Assembly: GCA_023435565.1 (NCBI GenBank) | Contig: JAEYRN010000030.1 | Span: forward strand, 62,001-126,000 | From: Bacillota bacterium | Lineage (GTDB): Bacteria > Bacillota > UBA4882 > UBA8346 | Direction: 5' to 3' | Length of the DNA stretch: 64,000 nucleotides | In this document: positions 15,967 to 26,300 of the stretch, one piece after another | How the letters are laid out: every line of letters starts with the position of its first letter | Position numbering within the stretch: the stretch's first letter is position 1 | The notes under the pieces: generated by a model | What the model was told of the DNA's origin: nothing | Seen by the model: only the letters and a program-made list of their open reading frames with translations | The model's database searches: none | Program-made: the position numbers and the translations under genes

Positions 15967-16836
15967 ATGAATTTAAAGCTCATTAGATTCAAAGATGGAT
16001 TAAAGTGCCCTTATTGCAAAGGAACAAAGATCGTTCTATGGGGCAAACGAAAAGGTATCCAACGTTATCACTGTAAAAGCTGTAGTAAATATTTTAACGA
16101 TTTAACCGGTACACCAATGGCATGGACGAAAAAATCTGAAAAATGGCCAAAAATGACTCAAGCTCTGCAAAAAAGTTTGACTCTTGAACAAACAGCAGCT
16201 GAACTAAATATTTCGATAAGCACAGCGTTTCGATGGCGACATCGTCTACTTGAAGGATTAGGCGTCAACCATCAAAAAGTTCAGCTTTCCGGTATTGTTG
16301 AAATCGATGAAACCTTATTTCGGGTCTCAGAAAAAGGTTCCCGTAAAATCTCTCGTAAGCCTCGTAAACGTGGTCGAGGCACTTTGAGAGGCCGAAGCAA
16401 GAACCAAGTTTATGCTGTAATTGTCAGAGATCGCACTCGAAAGACCCGTTCCTTTTTATTAAAGCAGATGTCCGGGAAAGCGCTTGTTTCGGAATTGGGG
16501 TCATCAATTGCAAAGGATAGCGAACTTTGTACTGATGCCTGGCGTTCCTATCGAACGTTTGCCAATAAACTCGAACTGAAGCATATTCAATTAAATATGA
16601 GCCGAGGACGTCGAGTTGTACATGGAATCTATCACATCCAAAACGTAAATTCATATCATAGTCGTTTAAAAGATTGGATACGCGGGTTCCGAGGAGTAGC
16701 CACCAAGTACTTATTGAACTATCTTAATTGGTTTGAACATTTAGATGGTTCTCGGAAAATGTTGAAAGGTATTGGCGAACAAATCTTATTCTTCGATTCA
16801 TTGAATGCTTGTCGTCAATTACCTCCGGCCGCGTAA
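15967..16836 (+). CDS. tnp: IS1595-family transposase
   Basis: 289 residues starting MNLKLIRFKDGL; AGAAGGTG lies before this ATG, so longer readings that run through the promoter are rejected. The N-terminus is a zinc ribbon (CPYC, then HCKSC), followed by a helix-turn-helix (SISTAFRWRHRLL) and the DDE/DDN-type core: Asp in VEIDETLF, Asp in CTDAW, and an Asn in NVNSYHSRLKDW, as expected for IS1595. The basic loop RKPRKRGRGTLRG is typical of the ISXO2-like domain. It catalyses cut-and-paste movement of its IS. Apparently SOS-controlled. Confidence 0.92.
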   Translation: MNLKLIRFKDGLKCPYCKGTKIVLWGKRKGIQRYHCKSCSKYFNDLTGTPMAWTKKSEKWPKMTQALQKSLTLEQTAAELNISISTAFRWRHRLLEGLGVNHQKVQLSGIVEIDETLFRVSEKGSRKISRKPRKRGRGTLRGRSKNQVYAVIVRDRTRKTRSFLLKQMSGKALVSELGSSIAKDSELCTDAWRSYRTFANKLELKHIQLNMSRGRRVVHGIYHIQNVNSYHSRLKDWIRGFRGVATKYLLNYLNWFEHLDGSRKMLKGIGEQILFFDSLNACRQLPPAA

Positions 16837-17059
16837 TGGATATTATAGATCAACCATTTCTGATAAAAGAGCCTAATCATAAATTTAATAGTTACAAAAA
16901 ATACTCTTCTGAAGCCCAGAAAGGTATCTCTTTAATTCAATTTTAGAACGTGAAAATAGCTTTATCTTATTCTCAGTATAGTTTACGTAAAGCAATAATT
17001 ATAATTATCAATTCCAGCCGATTGATTGTTACGCCATTGGTGTACCAATTAACTCACAT

Positions 17060-17155
17060 TTTTTAATGCCCCAAACCCTATCGTCTCTCTATCCTCGTCG
17101 CTCATTCCAACGTTATAGGTATAGGTGAATATATCAATTAGACCGGCTGCAGTAT
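17060..17155 (-). pseudogene. Remnant 2 of rRNA uracil methyltransferase 3' end
   Basis: Minus-strand reading AGLIDIFTYTYNVG followed by RETIGFGALKNV. It aligns with remnant 1 over about 90 bases and with the (V/I)DMFPHT motif of RlmD/TrmA enzymes. It lies in the gene-free 16874-17304 gap between the IS and the NucS-like gene. Nothing else is seen in that gap. Confidence 0.45.
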
Positions 17156-17304
17156 AACCGTTACTTTTTCAATAACTTTAAACATTTATCATTGCTTTCC
17201 CAACAACAATCTTCTCTTTGCTATTCCAATCTTTAATAGTCTCCATTACATTAATAACCTATTTCTTTAATATTTAAGCCCATTTAGATATTACAGTTAA
17301 ATAA

Positions 17305-18456
17305 TCAATTAGGCTTTACATGACTTTCTAACTTAAAATCGACTTTATAAATAAATATTTCCACATTATTAATCATTTTTAAGGCGTAATGGAGCTTATC
17401 ATCATATTTCCCAGCAATTATTATCCCTTTAATAGATGTGCCATTACTCTTTTTCTCTTTAATCCATCCCATATATCTGGCAAGTTGTCCAACAGTATCA
17501 TCACTAGACTGGTTCTTTTTTAATTCAATCACTACATAGTTTCCGGTTTCTTTCTCCCTCGCCAAAATATCTATAATACCAATATCCGTGTGATATTGCT
17601 GACTGATCATTTCTCCACTTTCCATGATAAGTTCATGCTTCTTGCCTAATTCGGTTTTGTCCCAATTTTCAATAAGAAAGTCTTCCAAATGCTTTTCTAT
17701 ACCAAAAATATAATTTATTTCATTTATTTGCTCAGAAACATGTTCTTGAGGGGAATTATCAACCATTACTCCTGCGCCGTTGTTCGGTTGTGTTTCCGTA
17801 GGCTTCCATAACTCTCTAAACGTTGATAAATAAAAGAAACGACTAATGGTTCGCGCTGAAGAATTAATATGATTACTCTTAAAATATTTTATTATTTCTT
17901 GGTTTGACTGCACAATTTTTTGACCAATTGATAATTCATTCCAATTCGGAATTTCAATCACCAAGTACTGCATAACTTTAACACGGTCATTTAGGGATAT
18001 AATACTTAAATTCTCCATTGGATCATATGCTGCTAATAAACAATTTATCGCATTACCGCTTTGTCCCGTAAGATTGTTCTTGTGGCCTTGATTAATTTTG
18101 TATAATTTATCAATATATTCAGCCTTCATATTCAATTCTTGTGAACTAAAGATTTTCGTAATAACATCTGTCATTTCTTTAGTATCATGTATTTCATTAA
18201 ACATCCTACGCCATGCTCCTTGAGGAATCATTGCCCTTGCTACAGCTTCACTGTTTTTTGTATTACCCTTACCATTTTTATCTAATATTTTTACAATATC
18301 ATCAATTTCTTCATCATTTATTTCTAGTATAGTTTGATTCAAAATCCTATTATTCCAGAACTCTTTAAACGTTTGGCTTTGTTGCTGCCATATTGCATCA
18401 TACTCAATAACATTATAATTTTGGATAAAATCATTATAATATTTAGTTACATCCAT
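17305..18456 (-). CDS. NucS-like PD-(D/E)XK endonuclease
   Basis: About 383 residues. The start at 18456 is chosen because GAGGTGATCC lies before that ATG. The N-terminal 220 residues are helical and unassigned (WRRMFNEIHD, SRFFYLSTFRELW). The C-terminal 150 match the nuclease domain of NucS-like proteins: LEDFLIENWDKTELG, GIIDILARE, then YVVIELKKNQSSDDTVGQLARYMGW in successive pieces. Asp in IDIL and the Glu and Lys of ELKK are the catalytic set. NucS itself cuts mismatched DNA; proteins of this layout are common in defence islands. Divergent from the type I system. Target unknown. Confidence 0.75.
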   Translation of the reverse strand: MDVTKYYNDFIQNYNVIEYDAIWQQQSQTFKEFWNNRILNQTILEINDEEIDDIVKILDKNGKGNTKNSEAVARAMIPQGAWRRMFNEIHDTKEMTDVITKIFSSQELNMKAEYIDKLYKINQGHKNNLTGQSGNAINCLLAAYDPMENLSIISLNDRVKVMQYLVIEIPNWNELSIGQKIVQSNQEIIKYFKSNHINSSARTISRFFYLSTFRELWKPTETQPNNGAGVMVDNSPQEHVSEQINEINYIFGIEKHLEDFLIENWDKTELGKKHELIMESGEMISQQYHTDIGIIDILAREKETGNYVVIELKKNQSSDDTVGQLARYMGWIKEKKSNGTSIKGIIIAGKYDDKLHYALKMINNVEIFIYKVDFKLESHVKPN

Positions 18457-18621
18457 TTGGATCACCTCAATTGTTTTCTCCTCAAAGGTAAAAACTAAGG
18501 TAAATTTAGATACAAATTAAGAAATATCATACGGGAGGGGATTTTACTCCTCAAGATATTACTTGAGATTCAAAAACCTTTTTGATATGGTCATTGTTTA
18601 TATGAATTCGATTTTCCCCAA

Positions 18622-18693
18622 ATTTTACCTTCATTTTACCAAAATTCTAATTGAATATACCTTCGATTTGACCCATTTTACCCTGATTTTACC
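18622..18693. repeat. Helically phased ATTTTACC repeats (operator-like)
   Basis: Exact ATTTTACC occurs at 18622, 18633, 18675 and 18686: two pairs, each with 11-base spacing, the pairs offset by 53. Inverted GGTA(AA) pairs occur near 18487/18499 and 18855/18866, also about one helical turn apart. They sit between divergent defence genes and may bind a regulator. Confidence 0.4.
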
Positions 18694-18749
18694 TATATAA
18701 TTGTGTGAAATATATCTCGAGTGTTTTTATGGAATTAGAGGTGATAATA

Positions 18750-18839
18750 ATGAATTATATGATTTATGACAGGGTCCCAACCGAAGATCAGAATGAAAAC
18801 GACCATTTCCTGCGTTACGAGGTAACGGTTTTGTTCTAA
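18750..18839 (+). CDS. Short ORF resembling a serine recombinase N-terminus
   Basis: 29 codons behind AGAGGTGATAATA, a strong ribosome site. The product contains YDRVPTEDQNEN, close to the Y-x-RVST-x-Q opening of serine recombinases but with Pro for the catalytic Ser, and stops soon after. It may be a remnant of a resolvase or a leader peptide for the hsd operon. Low confidence. Confidence 0.3.
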   Translation: MNYMIYDRVPTEDQNENDHFLRYEVTVLF

Positions 18840-18884
18840 CATAACATATCACAAGGTAAAAAAAAGGTAGATATTTATACTTTA

Positions 18885-18913
18885 TTGTAAAAATGTTGTC
18901 ATTTCGATATAAT
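18885..18913 (+). promoter_or_regulatory. Promoter of the type I restriction operon
   Basis: TTGTAA (18885-18890), 17-base spacer, TATAAT (18908-18913), about 125 bases before hsdM. No competing hexamers of this quality are seen in the gap. Confidence 0.6.
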
Positions 18914-19036
18914 ACACTTATCTTAATATGTATTTAAATGGAAAATTATTGCAATTGATAAAAGGACAGTTTCATAACCTAAGTTAAATTATAACGGGAA
19001 ATGTTTAAATATATAAATACATCGGAGGCCTATGTT

Positions 19037-21463
19037 ATGGCAGTTAAAAAGAGCGAACTCTACAGCTCACTTTGGGCGAGTTGCGATAAATTAAGAGGAG
19101 GCATGGATGCTTCCCAATATAAAGATTACATCCTGACGCTCTTGTTCGTCAAATATGTTTCTGATAGGTTCAAGGGCATTTCTTATGCCGACATTGAAGT
19201 ACCCGAAGGCGGCAGCTTTGACGATATGATAGCTCTCATTGGCAATAAAACCATTGGCGAGGAAATGGACAAAGTTATCGCAAAACTCGCTGAAGCTAAT
19301 GGGCTACGGGGCGTTATTGATAACGCTCATTTTAATGACGAAACAAAGCTGGGTAAGGGTCAAGAGATGGTGGACAAACTTAGCGGACTGATCGCTATTT
19401 TCCGCAGGCCAGAATTGAACTTCTCCAACAATCACGCTGGTGGTGATGATATCATCGGTGACGCTTACGAATACTTGATGCGTAACTTCGCAACCGAGAG
19501 CGGTAAGAGCAAAGGGCAATTCTATACGCCAGCCGAGGTATCACGAATCCTTGCAAGGGTAATCGGAATAGATAAGGCTACAAAAAGTGATACAACTGTT
19601 TACGACCCGGCTTGCGGCTCAGGCTCTTTGCTTATTCGCGCCGCAGACGAAGCTCCTTTTGAGGTTGCCATCTATGGTCAGGAGAAGGATATTGCTACTG
19701 CCGGTCTCGCCAAGATGAACCTCGTATTGCATAACAAGGCATCCGGTGAAATAGCGGGTAATTACAGCACATTTTCAGACCCGCAGTATTTTGAGGACGA
19801 TGAAGACAAAACCACGCTTCGCCGTTTCGACTTTGTGGTTGCCAATCCGCCGTTCTCCACGAAAAACTGGACAGATGGCCTTAAGGAATACGGACGTTTT
19901 GATGGTTATGGAGACAGGCCACCGGAGAAGAACGGCGACTTTGCATGGTTGCTCCATATATTGAAGTCCCTGAAACGCAATGGAAAAGCAGCCGTAATCC
20001 TGCCTCATGGCGTCCTGTTCCGTGGTAACGCCGAGGCGACTATCCGACAGTCCATTATTGACAAAGGATACATCAAGGGAATTATAGGCCTGCCCGCAAA
20101 CCTATTTTATGGGACAGGCATCCCCGCCTGTATTATAATCATCGATAAAGAAGGCGCAGACGAACGTGACGGCATCTTTATGATTGACGCAAGCCGGGAC
20201 TACATTAAGGACGGTAATAAGAACCGTCTACGCGAGCGGGATATTTATAAGATCGTCTCGACGTTCAGGGAAATGCGTAAAGAGCCAAAATATTCGCGTT
20301 TTGTTCTGAATGAAGAAATCAAAAAAAAGAATGGCTATAACCTTAACATTCCACGCTATATTGACAGCAGTATGCCGGAGGATTTGCAAAGCATCGAGGC
20401 GCACCTGTTAGGCGGTATTCCTGCGCTCGATGTAGATAATATGGAGCAGTATTGGAGCATTTTCGGGAACTTAAAATCTGTTCTGTTCGCGCCGCTACGA
20501 GAAAGATTTTATCAAACTGTCGTGAAAAAAGATGATGTGCGCCACACAATTTATTCAAATGCTGAGTTCAGCAGTTATGCTGATAGAATCGACAACGCAT
20601 TCGAAAAATGGCAGAGCCGAGTTAATGAGAAACTCTGCGGCATTGATGACAAGACCATAGTCAAGGAACTAATTATCGAGCTTGCCGAGGCTATTCTTGA
20701 GGAATTTGAAAATGTTACGCTAATTGATAAATACGACGTGTACCAGGTATTGCTCGCCTATTGGCAGGATGTGATGGGTGACGATGTGTTTATAATTGTC
20801 CAAGATGGCTACAAAGCGGCGCGGGAAACCGAAAACATTATGGGAATATATACCTCAGGCAAGAAGAAAGGCGAGGAAAAGATAGTCGGCTGGGAAGGGA
20901 AGCTGATTCCGCGCAATATCATCGTTGAAGCGTTTTTCCATGCTGAGCAAAAAGCCATTGAAGAGATCACGGCTTTGATTGCTGAAGCAGAAAACGAATT
21001 AGACGAGATGATCGAAGGCGCTGAGGACGATTCCATAGTCAACACCGTATTGAAGGACAACGGCAGCTTGGACATGACTGCTCTTAAAGCCGCACTCAAA
21101 AATAATACTCTCGGCCAGGAAGAACGTGAAACCCTGAAAACGCTCGCTAATAAGAAAGAAAAGATTGACGAAAGCGGTAAAACGCTCAAGAAACTGAAAG
21201 AGGTCTTGGAGGAAAAAACAAAGGATCAGTATGGTAAGTTAACCAATCAGGAAATACTCGACCTACTCGTTAATCAAAAATGGTATCACACAATTTTTGA
21301 GGGTATCGACGCGCTTTATACAGCAATTTCTCACAGCATTGCTAACCGTGTGACCGAACTTACTGAACGGTATGAGCAGACTTTGCCTGCCATTGCGGAA
21401 GATGTTGCAGAATACGAGACCAAGGTTAACACTCATCTTGAAAGGATGGGGTTTGCATGGTAA
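19037..21463 (+). CDS. hsdM: Type I restriction-modification DNA methyltransferase subunit
   Basis: 808 residues from the ATG at 19037, which follows GGAGG by eight bases. An HsdM N-terminal helical domain (SLWASCDKLRGGMDASQYKDY in overlapping motifs) is followed by the N6-adenine methylase core: SAM motif DPACGSGSLL near residue 193 and catalytic NPPF at 270-273. The C-terminal third, rich in Glu/Lys and probably coiled coil, makes it clearly longer than the usual 500-530 residue HsdM. It methylates host DNA at the site read by HsdS and is part of the HsdM2S and R2M2S complexes. It overlaps hsdS by seven bases. Confidence 0.95.
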   Translation: MAVKKSELYSSLWASCDKLRGGMDASQYKDYILTLLFVKYVSDRFKGISYADIEVPEGGSFDDMIALIGNKTIGEEMDKVIAKLAEANGLRGVIDNAHFNDETKLGKGQEMVDKLSGLIAIFRRPELNFSNNHAGGDDIIGDAYEYLMRNFATESGKSKGQFYTPAEVSRILARVIGIDKATKSDTTVYDPACGSGSLLIRAADEAPFEVAIYGQEKDIATAGLAKMNLVLHNKASGEIAGNYSTFSDPQYFEDDEDKTTLRRFDFVVANPPFSTKNWTDGLKEYGRFDGYGDRPPEKNGDFAWLLHILKSLKRNGKAAVILPHGVLFRGNAEATIRQSIIDKGYIKGIIGLPANLFYGTGIPACIIIIDKEGADERDGIFMIDASRDYIKDGNKNRLRERDIYKIVSTFREMRKEPKYSRFVLNEEIKKKNGYNLNIPRYIDSSMPEDLQSIEAHLLGGIPALDVDNMEQYWSIFGNLKSVLFAPLRERFYQTVVKKDDVRHTIYSNAEFSSYADRIDNAFEKWQSRVNEKLCGIDDKTIVKELIIELAEAILEEFENVTLIDKYDVYQVLLAYWQDVMGDDVFIIVQDGYKAARETENIMGIYTSGKKKGEEKIVGWEGKLIPRNIIVEAFFHAEQKAIEEITALIAEAENELDEMIEGAEDDSIVNTVLKDNGSLDMTALKAALKNNTLGQEERETLKTLANKKEKIDESGKTLKKLKEVLEEKTKDQYGKLTNQEILDLLVNQKWYHTIFEGIDALYTAISHSIANRVTELTERYEQTLPAIAEDVAEYETKVNTHLERMGFAW

Positions 21464-23298
21464 ACGGATGGAAAAATGTTTCTCTACTTGATTGTGGCGA
21501 AATTATACAAGGGCTGACATATCGACCTGATAACGTTAAGCCATATGGTTTATTGGTATTGCGCTCATCAAATATTCAAGAGGAAAAACTCTCTTTCGAG
21601 GACAGTGTTTTTGTCGATTGTGAAATCGATGAGAAACAGTATGTCAGAAAAAATGATATCCTTATTTGTGTTCGAAACGGAAGTACAGCCCTGATAGGCA
21701 AATGTGCTCTCATTAACGATGACTTCAAAGCTACATTTGGTGCATTTATGTCGATTTTTCGAGGTGAAAACGCCGAGTATATCTTTCAGGTCTTTCGTAG
21801 CAACATCGTACAAAAACAGATTCGTAATAATAGTAACGCGACCATTAACCAAATAACAAAACGTGATTTTGAAGAGATTATTATACCTGTTCCAGAATCC
21901 AAAATTGAGCAACACGCTATTGCTGAAGCTCTTTCCGATACTGACGATTATATTGCTGCACTCGAAAAACTGATTACTAAGAAAAAGGCAATCAAGCAAG
22001 GTGCTATGCAGGAACTGCTCACGGGTAAAAGGCGCTTGCCTGGTTTTAATGGGGAATGGATCTCTATAAATCTTGCAACGAATTCAATTCTAAAGGCGAG
22101 AATTGGTTGGCAAGGGTTGACTACTGCGGAGTATAGGAATGACGGCTATGCCTATCTTATTACCGGTACAGATTTTATGAATGGGCGTATTGATTGGAAT
22201 GGATGTCATTATGTTGACAAATTCCGTTTTGATCAAGATACTAACATTCAAATAAAAAATGGCGATGTTCTAATAACAAAAGATGGAACTATTGGAAAAG
22301 TTGCATTAGTGGAAGGTTTGGAAAAAAACGCAACTCTTAACAGTGGCGTGTTTGTAATCCGACCAATAAACGGCGTATACAATAACCTTTTTGTTTACTT
22401 CGTTTTGTCCTCTGAGATTTTTACTGATTTCCTTTCAAAATTATCTGCTGGTTCAACTATAAATCATTTATACCAAAAAGATTTTGTAGGATTTGAGTTT
22501 TTGGCTCCATCAATAATTGAGGAACAGAGAGCAATTGCTCAGGTTTTAATTGACATGGATAACGAAATTAAAGCCCTTACCGCCAAGCTTGATAAAGCAA
22601 AACTTATAAAACAAGGTATGATGCATGAGCTACTTACCGGACGGATTCGACTTGTGCAACTGAAAGGGGAAACTGTTGCTGCGACTGTTGTTCCTATGCC
22701 AGAACGCAAAAAAGAATCCATACCTGCCCACTCCCCGCAAGGCCACAATCAGCAGTTCGACGACGCAGTAATGATTGCGGGTATCGTGAATGCCTTTTAC
22801 TCTGACAACTACCCTCTTGGCAGGAAGAAAGTACAAAAACTCCTTTATCTCTTGCGGCGTAAACAGGACGAGAGTACGGTCGTTTTCAAAAAGAATGCAG
22901 CCGGGCCTTATGCCGACGAAGTGCGATATAGGGGTGGTGAGCCGATTGCGAATAGCAACGGTTTCATTGTAACTACGACGACCAAAGACAAAGGCACAAC
23001 TTTCGCTCAAGGCAAGAATATCCGGCAGGCCCTCGAATACATTCAACGCTGGGGTAAGCAGGACGACATCAGGTGGTTGACGGATAAATTTCGGTATATG
23101 ACTGTCGATGATTTAGAACTAATTGCTACTGTAGATATGGCTATATGTGACCTGGAGGAAATCGGTACCCCCGTGTCGGTTGCCTCCATCAAGCATCTGA
23201 TCGCGATCAATAAAGAGTGGCAAGACAAGTTGCAAAAGAAAACATTCGCTGACTCAAAAATTGCCAAGGCAATTAGTGAATTGAAGAACCTGCTATAA
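21457..23298 (+). CDS. hsdS: Type I restriction specificity subunit with C-terminal extra domain
   Basis: 613 residues. Two target-recognition domains are visible, each ending in the conserved helical spacer: EQHAIAEALSDTDDYIAALE with KQGAMQELLTGKRRLP, and EQRAIAQVLIDMDNEI with KQGMMHELLTGRIRL. After residue 405 a domain of about 200 residues follows that ordinary HsdS lacks. It contains PLGRKKVQKLLYLL, then AAGPYADEVRY, which recalls the Panacea (DUF4065) antitoxin-type fold. That assignment is tentative. The two TRDs define a bipartite DNA site. Start ATG lies inside the end of hsdM, so translation is coupled. Confidence 0.92.
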   Translation: MVNGWKNVSLLDCGEIIQGLTYRPDNVKPYGLLVLRSSNIQEEKLSFEDSVFVDCEIDEKQYVRKNDILICVRNGSTALIGKCALINDDFKATFGAFMSIFRGENAEYIFQVFRSNIVQKQIRNNSNATINQITKRDFEEIIIPVPESKIEQHAIAEALSDTDDYIAALEKLITKKKAIKQGAMQELLTGKRRLPGFNGEWISINLATNSILKARIGWQGLTTAEYRNDGYAYLITGTDFMNGRIDWNGCHYVDKFRFDQDTNIQIKNGDVLITKDGTIGKVALVEGLEKNATLNSGVFVIRPINGVYNNLFVYFVLSSEIFTDFLSKLSAGSTINHLYQKDFVGFEFLAPSIIEEQRAIAQVLIDMDNEIKALTAKLDKAKLIKQGMMHELLTGRIRLVQLKGETVAATVVPMPERKKESIPAHSPQGHNQQFDDAVMIAGIVNAFYSDNYPLGRKKVQKLLYLLRRKQDESTVVFKKNAAGPYADEVRYRGGEPIANSNGFIVTTTTKDKGTTFAQGKNIRQALEYIQRWGKQDDIRWLTDKFRYMTVDDLELIATVDMAICDLEEIGTPVSVASIKHLIAINKEWQDKLQKKTFADSKIAKAISELKNLL

Positions 23299-23313
23299 AA
23301 GGAGGTTAGGACT

Positions 23314-26300
23314 ATGGCAACCGTTGGAGAAGCCGAACGAGCTGCACAAAACCACGTAATATCCCTGTTCCGCAACAAAAAATTTTTAGACTATGCGTAT
23401 TACGGAAATCGTAAGGCTTTTGAGAACAGCAACATAGAAACGGATAAGTTGATGGCCTTCCTGCTCCGGCAAGGATGCAGCGATATTTTAGCCAAGCGCG
23501 CTATCGAGGAACTGCGTAAAGCCGCTGGGGATTTACAATCGGGGTTATATGCCGCGAACAAAGCGACTTACTCACTGCTCAAATATGGTGCGAAGGTTCG
23601 CGAGAACCCAGGAGAGGCTGAGAAAACTATCTTTTTCATAGATTGGATGCATTCAAGCAAGAACGATTTTGCTGTCGCCGAAGAAGTAACTGTTGTCGGT
23701 AACTGTGAAAAGCGGCCTGATATTGTAGTATACATAAACGGTATCGCCGTTGCTGTGGTTGAGCTAAAGAAAAGCACAATTTCCGTTGCAAACGGAATCC
23801 GGCAGAATCTAACCAATCAGCACGAATACTTCATACAACCTTTTTTTACAACAGTTCAGTTCACTATGGCAGGCAACAACAGCGAGGGGCTTCGTTACGG
23901 GACGGTCGGTACGGATGAGAAGTATTATCTGGAGTGGAAGAACAACGCCGATTCCAAAGACAATAACTCCTTGGATATTCTAGAGAGTTGTAAAGAACTG
24001 CCTGACAAGCTCGATTGGCAGCTGTTCAGCATGTTTCAAAAGAAGCGTTTCCTCGATCTCATCCATAATTTTATCATCTTCGATAAGGGCATCAAGAAAG
24101 TCTGCCGCCATAACCAGTATTTCGGGAATAAGGAAGCCCAGCTTAAGGTCGAAGCAGATAAAGGCGGTATAATCTGGCATACACAAGGCAGCGGAAAAAC
24201 GCTTACAATGGTTTGGTTGTCAAAATGGATTCTTGCCAACCACTCCGATGCTCGGGTGCTGATCATTACCGACCGCGAGGAACTGGATGACCAAGTGGAA
24301 AAGACATACTTAGGCGTTGACGAGAAAATTGTACGGACAAGAAACTGCGCCGACTTAATCAGCAAGCTGGGCTCATATGAAAACCGCTTGATTTGCTCGC
24401 TCATACATAAATTCGGTAATCGCAGCGGTGAAATTTCCGACCTTGACTACGATAGGTATATTGAAGAACTGTATAAAACCCTCCCGCCGAATTTTTCAGC
24501 GAAGGGTAAGTTTTACGTATTCGTAGACGAGTGTCACAGGACACAATCCGGAAAATTACATAAAGCAATGGAAGCGATACTTAAAGGCGCTGTATTTATT
24601 GGGTTTACAGGCACTCCACTCCTTAAGGCAGACAAAAAAACCAGCATTGAGATCTTTGGTGGATACATTCATACCTATAAGTACGACGAAGGCGTCGCGG
24701 ACGGAATTGTTCTTGACTTACGCTATGAAGCCCGCGATGTCCCACAAAGTATTACGTCACAGGATAAAATTGATGCATGGTTTGAGGCAAAGACCGCTGT
24801 GCTTACTCCCCGTGCGAAAGCGAAGTTGAAAGCTGCATGGGGCAATATGCAGACGGTGTTCAGTTCTCGCACGCGTTTAGAAAGCATAGCACGAGATATT
24901 ATATTCGATATGGGCATAAAAGGCCGGTTGATGGATGGCAACGGCAATGCTATATTGATCGCCGAGTCTATCTATGCAGCCTGTAAGTACTACGAGATAT
25001 TCCAATCCAAGGGTTTCAAAAAATGCGCAATCATATCATCGTTCGTTCCTCGCGAGGGTGACTTGCGGACAGATACTGTCAGCACTGACGAGGATACCGA
25101 AGCGTTTGAGAAATATGAGATTTATAAAAATATGCTCGGTGGGCAAGACGTCGAGTCATTCGAAAAAGAGGCAAAACGTAAATTTGTGGAAGAACCTGCA
25201 AATATGAAACTATTAATTGTCGTGGATAAGCTGCTGACCGGTTTTGACGCGCCACCCTGCACATACCTATATATCGACAAACCGATGCACGACCACGGGC
25301 TGTTTCAAGCGATCTGCCGTGTCAACCGACTTGATGGTGAGGAAAAGGACTTCGGTTATATCGTGGATTACAAGCAATTATTCGGTGATTTGACCGATGC
25401 GCTTAACAAGTATACATCCGGTGCCTTTGAAGGGTATGATTTAGAAGATGTTCAAGACCTAATTAAAGACCGCCTTGAGGAAGCAAAGAAATTCCTTGAT
25501 AAAACCCTCGAAGAACTCGATGATTTGTGTGAAGGCGTAGCCATGCCGCGTGAAGAACTTAACTATATACACTATTTCTGCGGAGAGAATGGTATTAATA
25601 TTAACGAAGATGAGGCATATGCCCGAAACCGAGAACAGCTCTACCGACTTGTAAACCGTCTCGTACGTGCCTATACCGAAATTAAACCCGATATGAGCTT
25701 GGCAGGCTATATATCTACCGAACAAGAGGATATAGCAAAAAAGGTTGACTTTTACATCGCTCTTAAAGCAACAATCGGTCAAGCCAGTGCTGATTTCATT
25801 GACCTTAAGCTATTTGAGCCGGGTATGAGATACTTAATCGATAATTACATCATCGCTGAAGATAGCCGTAAACTCGGTGCATTCGATGACTTCACCCTTC
25901 TCGATTTCATTCTCGCCCAGGAAGAAAAGTTAAAGGGCGAAGGCGGTAACAAAGAAGGGGCTGCTGAAGCGATTGAAAACAACATCCGAAAAAAGGTTGT
26001 TGAAAGAATCCTCATTAACCCCAAATACTATGAAAGAATGTCTGCTATTCTTGAGCAACTCATAAAAGAGCGACGTGAGGGTGTTATTGCTTATGAGCGG
26101 CTTCTTGAAAAGTATATTGAACTTGCCAGGCACGTCACCGTTCCAGAAGAGAATGACGCTTACCCTGCCCGTATCAGGAAGAGTGGTGCGCTCCGTGCAT
26201 TTTATGATAACTGTGGGCAAGATGAAGAACTGGCAATTGCACTTCATGAGGCGGTGATGCGGAGCAAACAAGATAGGTTTAGAAATAATCCTGTCAAAGA

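Larger units (their letters stand above)
15887..16873 (+). mobile_element. Complete IS1595-family insertion sequence
   Basis: 987 bp bounded by imperfect terminal inverted repeats of about 25 bp (ends GCTCTTTTAT on each side, inner ends GGTTGAT). It is flanked by a perfect 8-bp target duplication TAATCATA at 15879-15886 and 16874-16881. Eight bases is the duplication length known for IS1595-type elements. One transposase gene fills it. The perfect duplication and intact frame suggest a recent insertion. Confidence 0.93.
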
